Positions 27,310 through 34,917 of a DNA stretch of 64,000 nucleotides are shown here, piece after piece (the stretch's first letter is position 1; each line of letters starts with the position of its first letter). This stretch comes from Gammaproteobacteria bacterium (GTDB taxonomy: Bacteria; Pseudomonadota; Gammaproteobacteria; Pseudomonadales; Pseudohongiellaceae). A program made the translations under genes and the position numbers. The DNA lies in contig DUBM01000014.1 in NCBI GenBank assembly GCA_012960305.1, positions 310,001-374,000 of the forward strand, read 5' to 3'. The notes under the pieces are model-generated. The model was given only the letters and a program-made list of their open reading frames with translations, was not told where the DNA came from and ran no database searches.

Positions 27310-29094
27310 ATGTTTGATCACACTCCGCCACAAAAATATTGCAAATATATAGCCTGCACCGTCTTGCTACTCTCTCTGCCATTCACGTCTGTAGCACAAG
27401 ACGACTTCCCAAAAGTAACCGACGCTATGCTGCAGAATCCAGCAGATAGTGATTGGCTAATGTGGCGACGCACTCTGGATAGCTGGGGATATAGCCCGCT
27501 CGATCAAATAGATCGCAGCAACGTAGATCAATTACGCATGGTGTGGACCCGCGATTTAGAGATTGGTACTGGCGAGATTACGCCACTGGCCTATAACGGT
27601 ATGCTCTATATACCTCAGGCTAACGATGTTATTCAGGCTGTAGATGCAGAGTCCGGCGATTTCATCTGGGAATATCGCCGCGCAATCCCAGACGATCTGT
27701 ATGAGATGGTTGGAGGTAATGCTCGTAATAACCGCAACCTGGCGATCTACGAAAACCTCATTATTAATACCAGCGATGATAATTTTGTTTTCGCCCTAGA
27801 TGCCCTCACAGGTGAAATGGTTTGGGAAACCCAGATTTTTGACTATAAGGTCAACTCTGCTACACACAGCTCCGGGCCCATTATTGCCGACGGCAGAGTT
27901 ATTTCCGGCCGCAGCTGTCGTCCCTGGGGTGGCCCTAATGCCTGTGTTATCACAGCACATGATGCTACTACCGGTGCAGAGTTATGGCGACGCCGATTGA
28001 TACCTGCGCCAGGTGAACCCGGTGACGAAACCTGGGGGGATGTGCCGTTCGAACAACGCCAGCATGTCGGTTCCTGGATGGTCCCTAGCTACGATCCCGA
28101 GCTCAGACTAATCATTCTTGGCACTTCTGTTACTTCTCCTGCACCAAAGTTTTATCTTGGCGGTACAGACAACAAGCATCTCTATCACAATTCAACCATG
28201 GCCCTTGAAGTAGAAACCGGTGAAATGCGTTGGTACTACCAACACTTGAATGATCACTGGGATTTAGATCACCCATTCGAAAGGTTATTAGTTGAAACTC
28301 GAGTTGCACCCGACCCTGAGGCAGTGACCTGGATAAATCCAAACCTTCAGTTTGGTGAAGTCCGTAAAGTCATTACAGGCATTCCTGGCAAGACTGGTGT
28401 TGTTTACACCCTGGACCGGGCAACTGGAGAATTTCTCTGGGCCACGCCCACAATTCAACAAAATGTTATTCAAGATATTGATGGTACTACCGGCGCTGTC
28501 ACTGAAAATCCCGAAGTGATATTTCGAGAGTCAGAACAAGTGGTTTTCGTTTGCCCTACTTGGACCGGCGGTAAAGATTGGGAAGCTGGGGCTTATAGCC
28601 CACTGACCAATACTATGTATTATCCACTGCGTAACACCTGCGCAAATATGTTGGCAACAGCAAATTTTGAAAGCGATACCGCTCAGGCACTAACTGCTGG
28701 CGGCCAAGGCGGCTTAGCAATTTATTCACTGGCAGCGCGGCATCAAATCACACCGGGGACAGAAAATCTTGGAACAGTACGCGCTATCTCCGCAGAGACA
28801 GGCCAGACAGAATGGCTCTATGAACAGCGTGCAGGAACTATGTCACTAGCCGCTACTGGCGGTGGGCTTATCTTCGGCGGTGATTCCAATGGCCGATTTC
28901 GCGCCCATGATCATGAAACTGGTGAAATTCTCTGGGAAGTAAATCTTGGTTCATCAGTTAGTGGCTATCCGATAACCTTTGCCGTTGATGGAAAACAATA
29001 TGTCGCGGTTAACACTGGCAATGGTCAAGTAAACCTGACTCCAGAATTACGCCCTAGTCGTGGCACTAATGTTTATGTGTTTGCTCTCCCCTAA
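27310..29094 (+). CDS. Soluble PQQ-dependent dehydrogenase (alcohol dehydrogenase-like propeller)
   Basis: A 594-residue exported protein with a Sec signal (YIACTVLLLSLPFTSVAQ). Propeller motifs run from WLMWRRTLDSWGYSPLDQ to GEILWEVNLGSSVSGYPITF. The segment TMALEVETGEMRWYYQHLND matches the place where family members have an active-site Asp (LDxxTG), but here Glu300 and Glu302 appear instead. No C-terminal haem domain is present, so it would need a separate electron acceptor. Only three bases separate its stop from the next gene's reading region. Substrate unknown; the altered residues make dehydrogenase activity less certain. Confidence 0.85.
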   Translation: MFDHTPPQKYCKYIACTVLLLSLPFTSVAQDDFPKVTDAMLQNPADSDWLMWRRTLDSWGYSPLDQIDRSNVDQLRMVWTRDLEIGTGEITPLAYNGMLYIPQANDVIQAVDAESGDFIWEYRRAIPDDLYEMVGGNARNNRNLAIYENLIINTSDDNFVFALDALTGEMVWETQIFDYKVNSATHSSGPIIADGRVISGRSCRPWGGPNACVITAHDATTGAELWRRRLIPAPGEPGDETWGDVPFEQRQHVGSWMVPSYDPELRLIILGTSVTSPAPKFYLGGTDNKHLYHNSTMALEVETGEMRWYYQHLNDHWDLDHPFERLLVETRVAPDPEAVTWINPNLQFGEVRKVITGIPGKTGVVYTLDRATGEFLWATPTIQQNVIQDIDGTTGAVTENPEVIFRESEQVVFVCPTWTGGKDWEAGAYSPLTNTMYYPLRNTCANMLATANFESDTAQALTAGGQGGLAIYSLAARHQITPGTENLGTVRAISAETGQTEWLYEQRAGTMSLAATGGGLIFGGDSNGRFRAHDHETGEILWEVNLGSSVSGYPITFAVDGKQYVAVNTGNGQVNLTPELRPSRGTNVYVFALP

Positions 29095-29112
29095 TGAGTG
29101 ATGGAGAAAAAA

Positions 29113-30078
29113 ATGAAAAGAATACTCTTTGCAGTATGCGCTATCGCAATTGCTGTAACAGGCACTATTTCAATTACTATGGCAATTGCTCAAGTTGATT
29201 CCGACGAATACAACAAGCTAACTCCCTGGGGCGACCCAGACATTATGGGAAAGTGGTCCTATGCCAGCTTAACGCCATTACAAAGACCACAGCGTTTGGA
29301 AAATAAAAAGTTTTATACTGAAGAAGAAGCTGCTGAAATTTATGCCCGCACTCAAACCGAACCGACTGATCGTCCAGGTGATGTAGGCAGCTACAATTTT
29401 GAGTGGTTCGATCGTGGTGAAGTTTCTTCTGATCTACGCACAAGTTTAATTGTCGAGCCTGCGGATGGCCGACTCCCATTGCGGCCAGAAACCATAGCTA
29501 AGCAACAGGCCGCTGCTGCGTATGCTCGGGAGCATCCTGCTGATTCCTGGTTAGATCGAACTAATTGGGATCGCTGCATTACCTATCATGGAGTACCGCC
29601 GATCTCGACAGGCTATAATAACAGCTATCAAATTGTGCAAAATGAAAACTACGTCGCCATCGTTGTGGAAATGATTCACGATGTGCGCATCATTCCAATA
29701 ACAGAGAAGCCTACATTAAATGACAATATTCGACAGTGGAATGGAGATTCCAGAGGCTACTGGGATGGTAATACCCTAGTTGTTGAAACGACTAATTTCA
29801 GTGATAAAACGGTACACAGGTATCCTTCATCACGGGGCACGAAAGCAATCGAACGCTTTACCCGAGTTGCGGATGACATGATTGATTATCAGTTCACTAT
29901 TGAAGACCCCGATGTTTACACGAGCTCATGGACTGCAGTGCGCCCAATGCCGAGACTGGATGACTACACACTCTTCGAATATGCCTGTCATGAAGGTAAC
30001 TATGCCATGACTTATATTCTCCGAGGAGAACGAATAGCAGAACAACGGGCAGCAAACTCTGGCAGCGAGAACGATTAA
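29113..30078 (+). CDS. Exported protein of unknown function, partner of PQQ dehydrogenase
   Basis: About 321 residues. I choose ATG 29113 because GGAGA lies six bases upstream and it begins a clean signal peptide (MKRILFAVCAIAIAVTGTI); in-frame GTG 29098 and ATG 29101 are less likely. The mature part starts LTPWGDPDIMGKWSYAS and contains WDRCITYHGVPP and DGNTLVVETTNFSDKT, which I recognise as a widespread uncharacterised exported family. It is co-transcribed with the PQQ dehydrogenase and may serve it, but the role is unknown. Confidence 0.8.
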   Translation: MKRILFAVCAIAIAVTGTISITMAIAQVDSDEYNKLTPWGDPDIMGKWSYASLTPLQRPQRLENKKFYTEEEAAEIYARTQTEPTDRPGDVGSYNFEWFDRGEVSSDLRTSLIVEPADGRLPLRPETIAKQQAAAAYAREHPADSWLDRTNWDRCITYHGVPPISTGYNNSYQIVQNENYVAIVVEMIHDVRIIPITEKPTLNDNIRQWNGDSRGYWDGNTLVVETTNFSDKTVHRYPSSRGTKAIERFTRVADDMIDYQFTIEDPDVYTSSWTAVRPMPRLDDYTLFEYACHEGNYAMTYILRGERIAEQRAANSGSEND

Positions 30079-30262
30079 AGTCCGCTAAACTAAGCTAGAT
30101 CAAAATCTAAAAATCGTTGCAGCCACTTCGTTGGAGCGCTCGCGCATTTTTATATGGAATGCAGGCCCTGTATGTTCTAAGCTGAATCCCTGCTTGAAAA
30201 GATCCATTCTCATGATCTGAGAGTCTCTGCGAAAAGCACCCAATAAGAACTAGGAGAACACC

Positions 30263-31606
30263 ATGCAAAACTTACCGTTAAATAAAAAAGCTAACTGGCT
30301 GGTTAGAGCTGCACTTATAAATGTTATAGCTTTTTTGGTTGCCTGTGCACCGGCAGCTGATATCAATACGCAGGGATCCTCGACTTCCTCTTTAAATAAG
30401 GCTCTAGAAATTACATCACCGGAAGAAGCCGGTATGGACTCCAGCCGTCTAAATAGTATTACTAAAGCGATGCAGGAATATGTAGATGATGGCCTACTTG
30501 CAGGTGTTGTCACAATGGTCGCAAGAGATAACAAGCTCGTACATTTCGAATCTGTCGGTTACCGTGATTTGGAAAGCCAGTCACCAATGACTAATGATGC
30601 TCTATTCAGAATTTATTCAATGACCAAACCGATCACTGGCGTGGCATTAATGATGTTGTACGAAGAAGGCAAGTTCCGTTTAGCCGATCCAGTTGAAAAG
30701 TATATTCCAGAGATGGCAAATCTTCAGGTCTATGCTGGCGAAGATGCAGAAGGCAATATGCTGACTGAACCTGCCAACCACAAAATGACTATTCGTGAAT
30801 TAATGAGTCATACCGGTGGTTTGACTTACGGCATCTTTGCTCAGTCGGGCGTAGACTCAGCTTACGTTGAAGCCGGACTATTAGATAATGGTGACACCTT
30901 AGAAGAATTTACGACTAAGCTGGGTCAGATTCCACTGAAGACTCAGCCGGGCTCCACTTGGGAATATAGCGTTTCCGTAGACGTTCAAGGATATCTAGTT
31001 GAGAAACTTGCTGAAAAAAGCTTTGGCGTGTTCCTGGAAGAACGCATCTTCGAACCATTGGGCATGACCGATACTGATTTTTATGTTCCGAAAGAAAAAG
31101 CCTCTCGATTCGCCCAAGTCTATGGCTATGACGACGACGGCAAGTTAGCTCCCGGTGAAGGTTTTCCTGGTGCCAATTTTCTGGAAGACCCAACTTTCGA
31201 ATCCGGTGGCGGTGGTTTAGTTTCTACTGCTATGGACTATATGCGTTTTAGCCAAATGGTTTTGAATGGCGGTGAACTGGACGGTGTAAGATTGCTTGCT
31301 CCACTAACTCTTGATCTCATGCATCGTGATCAGACTCCAGCCAACATGGCCGGTTCTGTGCTCGGTGCCAGTGGGACTTCTTTTGGCTTGGACTTTGCGA
31401 TTATCGAAGATCCGGTTGAAGCAGAAGCGTATTCAAAAGGCGAATACTACTGGGGCGGCGCAGCCGGTACCTGGTTTTGGATTGACCCGGTTGAGAATCT
31501 TGTCTTCGTCGGCATGATTCAACAGTTTGGTAGAAACTTGCCAAATGTTCGTGCCACATCAAAGCGACTTCTCTATCAATCAATTATTGACCCCTACGGG
31601 ATCTAG
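30263..31606 (+). CDS. Serine hydrolase, beta-lactamase class C family, lipoprotein
   Basis: A 447-residue protein. The signal ends at lipobox LVAC, so it is probably membrane-anchored. The catalytic SxxK is SMTK (S119, K122) within FRIYSMTKPITG; the second motif is the Tyr of WEYSVSVDVQGYLVE. A late GGAAGTWFWIDP stands where HxG/KTG is expected. Proteins of this family are mostly esterases or D-amino peptidases rather than true beta-lactamases. The ribosome site AGGAGA is strong. A terminator follows 27 bases after the stop, so it is a single-gene transcript. Confidence 0.9.
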   Translation: MQNLPLNKKANWLVRAALINVIAFLVACAPAADINTQGSSTSSLNKALEITSPEEAGMDSSRLNSITKAMQEYVDDGLLAGVVTMVARDNKLVHFESVGYRDLESQSPMTNDALFRIYSMTKPITGVALMMLYEEGKFRLADPVEKYIPEMANLQVYAGEDAEGNMLTEPANHKMTIRELMSHTGGLTYGIFAQSGVDSAYVEAGLLDNGDTLEEFTTKLGQIPLKTQPGSTWEYSVSVDVQGYLVEKLAEKSFGVFLEERIFEPLGMTDTDFYVPKEKASRFAQVYGYDDDGKLAPGEGFPGANFLEDPTFESGGGGLVSTAMDYMRFSQMVLNGGELDGVRLLAPLTLDLMHRDQTPANMAGSVLGASGTSFGLDFAIIEDPVEAEAYSKGEYYWGGAAGTWFWIDPVENLVFVGMIQQFGRNLPNVRATSKRLLYQSIIDPYGI

Positions 31607-31632
31607 AAAGATCCTGATTGTTAAGTCGCAAT

Positions 31633-31668
31633 AGCGGTAGTAGATCTATTTCTCTGCCGCTTTTTTTA
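31633..31668 (+). terminator. Rho-independent terminator
   Basis: AGCGGTAG (31633-31640) pairs with CTGCCGCT (31654-31661), including one G-T pair, to give an 8-base-pair stem with a 13-base loop. A run of seven T follows directly (31661-31667). It ends the serine hydrolase transcript and lies just before the MBL gene. Confidence 0.85.
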
Positions 31669-31686
31669 ATTATAGAGAAAAAACTA

Positions 31687-32523
31687 ATGATGAGAACTAA
31701 AGTGACTGCAATTCTAACCTTCTTGATATTGAGTATCGGCGCCTCAGCACAAACTCAAGAATCTGAAGCTCACTATCTTGCCAACGAAGGCTTAATGATA
31801 GTAAACGGCGACACTAAAATAGTGTTCGACCCACTCTATCGTGAATCTTATGGTCAATACTTATTACTGCCGGATGAGATAGAGAAAGGTATATTTGCTG
31901 GTACCGCACCCTATGATGAGATCGATGCGATTTTTATTAGTCACCATCATGGTGACCATTTTTCCCCAGAAGACATTCTTCGCCTTTTGGAAGCTCAGCC
32001 AAGAATAAAACTGTATGCACCGACGCAAGCTGTAATCGCTATGCGCGCCATAGCGAATAATGATCAGGCTGCAATTTTTGATCGCATTTCAGGAGTAAGC
32101 CTTGAATATAAAGATGTACCTATTTCTCTTAGAATGGAAGGTTTGATGATTGAAGCGGTGCGTATTCCACACTCAGGTTGGCCTACCGGTCGACTGGGTA
32201 TTGAGAATATTGTGTGGCGTGTACGGCTTAACAATCAGACCACCGTTTTACATATGGGTGATGCTGACCCGAACGATATTCATTTTTCACAAGATGCAGA
32301 ATACTGGAATCGAAATAACCCCGACATGGCCTTTCCGCCTTATTGGTTTTTTAGCGCGGGAGGCGGTAGGAATATTCTCGAGAATAGAATAAAAGCAGCC
32401 AGAAGCGTTGGCCTACATGTGCCGGTTAACATTCCAGGAGATCCTCTGCGCAGACCTCGTGAACTGCGGAATGCTGATTTATTCACAATCCCCGGGGAAA
32501 CCAGATCGATTCCTTCGAACTAG
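31687..32523 (+). CDS. Exported MBL-fold metallo-hydrolase (UlaG-like)
   Basis: About 278 residues. From ATG 31687 a Sec signal is seen (AILTFLILSIGASAQ). The metal motif is SHHHGDHFSPED (HxHxDH), and later GDADPNDIHFS supplies a further ligand region. Overall it resembles the UlaG-like or beta-lactamase superfamily 2 group, which acts on phosphodiester or lactone bonds. The substrate is unknown. It lies behind a terminator, so it needs its own promoter or read-through. It shares a CTAG with the opposite gene at their stops. Confidence 0.83.
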   Translation: MMRTKVTAILTFLILSIGASAQTQESEAHYLANEGLMIVNGDTKIVFDPLYRESYGQYLLLPDEIEKGIFAGTAPYDEIDAIFISHHHGDHFSPEDILRLLEAQPRIKLYAPTQAVIAMRAIANNDQAAIFDRISGVSLEYKDVPISLRMEGLMIEAVRIPHSGWPTGRLGIENIVWRVRLNNQTTVLHMGDADPNDIHFSQDAEYWNRNNPDMAFPPYWFFSAGGGRNILENRIKAARSVGLHVPVNIPGDPLRRPRELRNADLFTIPGETRSIPSN

Positions 32524-33242
32524 TTCTTCTTTGCGAAGGCTTTGTTTATAGCGCGCTCCACCGCTGAATGAGCTCCATTGTCTAGCAATGTTCCATGACT
32601 GGAAAGCAAACGATCAAAATCCAACTGCAGCAACCTTCGAAATTCACTTTCTAAATTACCACCTTCTGGAGTCAACATTTTCAACCAAATTGGACCAACC
32701 AAAGTAGTTTTTGGAAAGCCCATAAAGGGCATAAAAATTCTAGCTGGGATATTATTATAGCTATAGTTACCATAGTTCTGGATCGAATCGCACGTCAGTA
32801 GAAGACCACCGTTCGCCTTTAACAGCAGAGCACACTCAGGCTGCTTTAATCCGTTAAATTCGAAGATTTCCGCTTCAGTAAATGGTAGTTCAGTTGCTGC
32901 AGTCATTACTGTGTTAATGGCTGGTTCGGTGTAGGCTAAACCTCCTTCCTGAGCCCACATGTGGGCGCCATATTTCTCTACATAGTAAGAGTCATCCATG
33001 CCATGAAAGGGACCCAACCGAATGATATTGGCAACCTTGCCCAGAGCTTCTAATTGCTTTTCTCCTTTCTCATTCATGCGCACCGGGTTTATCAATGAAA
33101 GTTCACTGCCGTTTCTTACAATTGCCATGTTTCTAGAAATTCGAACTATAGCGTTCATTTTGATACTGCCGCGCAACATAAAAATATTATCGCCAATTTC
33201 TTCGACATCACCATGGGGAAATATAGAATTTGAATTACTCAT
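32520..33242 (-). CDS. DUF4336-like, degenerate MBL-fold protein
   Basis: A 240-residue cytoplasmic protein. It starts GDNIFMLRGSIKMNAIVRIS and has a beta-rich layout like the MBL fold. The metal motif is lost: where HxHxDH would be, it reads LGPFHGMDDSYYV. Later GGLLLTCDSIQN and LLSSHGTLL correspond to other MBL positions. This pattern fits DUF4336-type relatives that lack a normal metal site. Function unknown. Convergent with the real MBL hydrolase next door, overlapping it by four bases. Confidence 0.65.
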   Translation of the reverse strand: MSNSNSIFPHGDVEEIGDNIFMLRGSIKMNAIVRISRNMAIVRNGSELSLINPVRMNEKGEKQLEALGKVANIIRLGPFHGMDDSYYVEKYGAHMWAQEGGLAYTEPAINTVMTAATELPFTEAEIFEFNGLKQPECALLLKANGGLLLTCDSIQNYGNYSYNNIPARIFMPFMGFPKTTLVGPIWLKMLTPEGGNLESEFRRLLQLDFDRLLSSHGTLLDNGAHSAVERAINKAFAKKN

Positions 33243-33286
33243 AACATTACTCTTGCCTAAAAAATAATAGAATTACAATAACCGCA

Positions 33287-33322
33287 AAGCATTCAATATT
33301 CGAATCCGAGTATTGAATGCTT
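33287..33322. repeat. Perfect 12-base inverted repeat
   Basis: AAGCATTCAATA (33287-33298) and TATTGAATGCTT (33311-33322) are perfect complements around a 12-base centre. It lies between two minus-strand genes and 45 bases before the start of the DUF4336-like gene. There is no T-run, so an operator or RNA hairpin is more likely than a terminator. A direct repeat ATTACTTAGAT also flanks this area (33323 and 33398). Confidence 0.45.
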
Positions 33323-33353
33323 ATTACTTAGATGCCTCATTAATATTGGAAAT

Positions 33354-33384
33354 AAAAAAGGGATACCTGACTCTTAAAAGTCAG
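33354..33384 (-). terminator. Likely terminator of the PSD1/DUF1501 operon
   Basis: On the minus strand CTGACT and AGTCAG (33367-33384) form a 6-base-pair stem, and six T follow after a short spacer (33359-33354). It lies about 30 bases beyond the DUF1501 stop. The spacer between stem and T-run is longer than ideal, so strength is uncertain. Confidence 0.5.
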
Positions 33385-33412
33385 TACCTGACATGCCATT
33401 ACTTAGATCTGA

Positions 33413-34891
33413 TCAAGCAATAATTTGTGGGATAGGTTTTCCTTCAATATCTGACAGACGATAATCCCGACCACTATAACGATAAGTGAGTTTCTCATGA
33501 TCTAGACCTAGCAAATGCAACATCGTTGCGTGCATATCATGCGCTGAGACAGGCTGCTGTTCTGCTTTATACCCCCACTCGTCAGAGGCTCCGATTGCTT
33601 GCCCACCTTGAATTCCAGCACCAGCCATCCAGGCTGTTTGAGTGCCCGGATTATGATCGCGACCGACTCCTCGCTGGGAAATTGGCATACGACCAAATTC
33701 ACCATGCCAAACTATGAGCGTGGAATCGAGCAAACCTCTTTCCTTCAAATCTGTTAAGAGGCCAGCGATAGGCAAATCTGATTCTTTGGCATGGAGAGTA
33801 TGGTTTTCAACAAGATTACTATGAGCATCCCAAGTATCAGTATTTTGAACACCTACTCCGCCCATGAACAACTGCACGAAACGAACGCCCCGCTCAACCA
33901 AACGCCGTGCCATTAAGCACTGAGTTCCAAATGGTTGGGTTATAGCCTCGTCGAGACCATATAACTTTTTGGTAGCTTCCGACTCCGCAGATATATCAAT
34001 GGCCTCTGGCGCACAGCCCTGCATTCGGTAAGCTAATTCATAAGAGGAGATTCTTGCAGCTAATTCAGAATTGCCTGGATATTTTTCCATATCCATTTGA
34101 TTCAGTCGTGCTAACGCATTAAGACGAGCACGCTGCTGATCTTGGGTCATATTTTGTGGCGTTTCCAAATCGACAATTGGATCGCCTGAGGAACGAAACA
34201 GGGTTCCCTGATAACTGGCAGGCATGAAACCAGAACCCCAATCATTGGGCCCACCCAAAGGTCCACCGCGATAGTCATTCATGACCACAAACGCCGGCAG
34301 ATTTGAACTTTCAGAACCGAGACCGTAGGTAACCCAGCAGCCAACGCTGGGAAAGCCCATGCGAATCTGACCTGTCTGCATTTCATAAGTAGCTTGGATG
34401 TGATCGTTAGACCGGCCATAAAGAGATTTGATGAACGCCATTTCATCAACATGTTTTGCTATGTGGGGAAACAACTCCGACACCCACATACCGCTGTCGC
34501 CGTGTTGCTTGAATTCGAATGGGCTAGGCATTAAGGGCCCCGGCATACCCTGTCGTACTGCGAACTTAGTCCCAATTAAATCTTCCAGTGGCTGTCCCGC
34601 ATATTTAGTTAAAGAGGGTTTATAATCGAAGGTGTCCACCTGACTTGGACCACCGCTCATAAATAGTGAAATAACGTTGGTGGCTCGAGGTGCGAAATCG
34701 GGAAGTTTTGGTGAGAAGGCACTGGGAACCTGCACACCACATTGATCTGCATTCAGCAGGCCTTCAGCAGCGAACACACCATCTCGTTCTAGCATGGAAG
34801 CAAGCGCCACTCCAGCAATACCGCCACCGGAGCGCATTAGAAATTCGCGGCGTGACCAAATCTTCTTTTTGTTGTTATGTGAATGACCCAT
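33413..34891 (-). CDS. DUF1501 domain-containing protein, Tat-exported
   Basis: A 492-residue protein. A twin-arginine signal is at the N-terminus (WSRREFLMRSGGGIAGVALA). DUF1501 features include NVISLFMSGGPSQVDTFDYK, the segment VQLFMGGVGVQNTDTWDAHS, and LIVWHGEFGRMPISQ with GRDHNPGTQTAWMAG, which carry likely metal ligands of the alkaline-phosphatase-like fold. This is the planctomycete-style branch that pairs with PSD1 proteins, distinct from the shorter DUF1501 at 8677. It is 26 bases downstream of PSD1 in one operon. Function unknown. Confidence 0.9.
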   Translation of the reverse strand: MGHSHNNKKKIWSRREFLMRSGGGIAGVALASMLERDGVFAAEGLLNADQCGVQVPSAFSPKLPDFAPRATNVISLFMSGGPSQVDTFDYKPSLTKYAGQPLEDLIGTKFAVRQGMPGPLMPSPFEFKQHGDSGMWVSELFPHIAKHVDEMAFIKSLYGRSNDHIQATYEMQTGQIRMGFPSVGCWVTYGLGSESSNLPAFVVMNDYRGGPLGGPNDWGSGFMPASYQGTLFRSSGDPIVDLETPQNMTQDQQRARLNALARLNQMDMEKYPGNSELAARISSYELAYRMQGCAPEAIDISAESEATKKLYGLDEAITQPFGTQCLMARRLVERGVRFVQLFMGGVGVQNTDTWDAHSNLVENHTLHAKESDLPIAGLLTDLKERGLLDSTLIVWHGEFGRMPISQRGVGRDHNPGTQTAWMAGAGIQGGQAIGASDEWGYKAEQQPVSAHDMHATMLHLLGLDHEKLTYRYSGRDYRLSDIEGKPIPQIIA

Positions 34892-34917
34892 GCTCTTAGC
34901 CCTCTCTCTTATTCTGA

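Noticed and set aside
30263..31606. True beta-lactamase resistance gene
   Set aside because: It has the SxxK fold but lacks the normal KTG motif; the broad esterase-like class C family is a better description.
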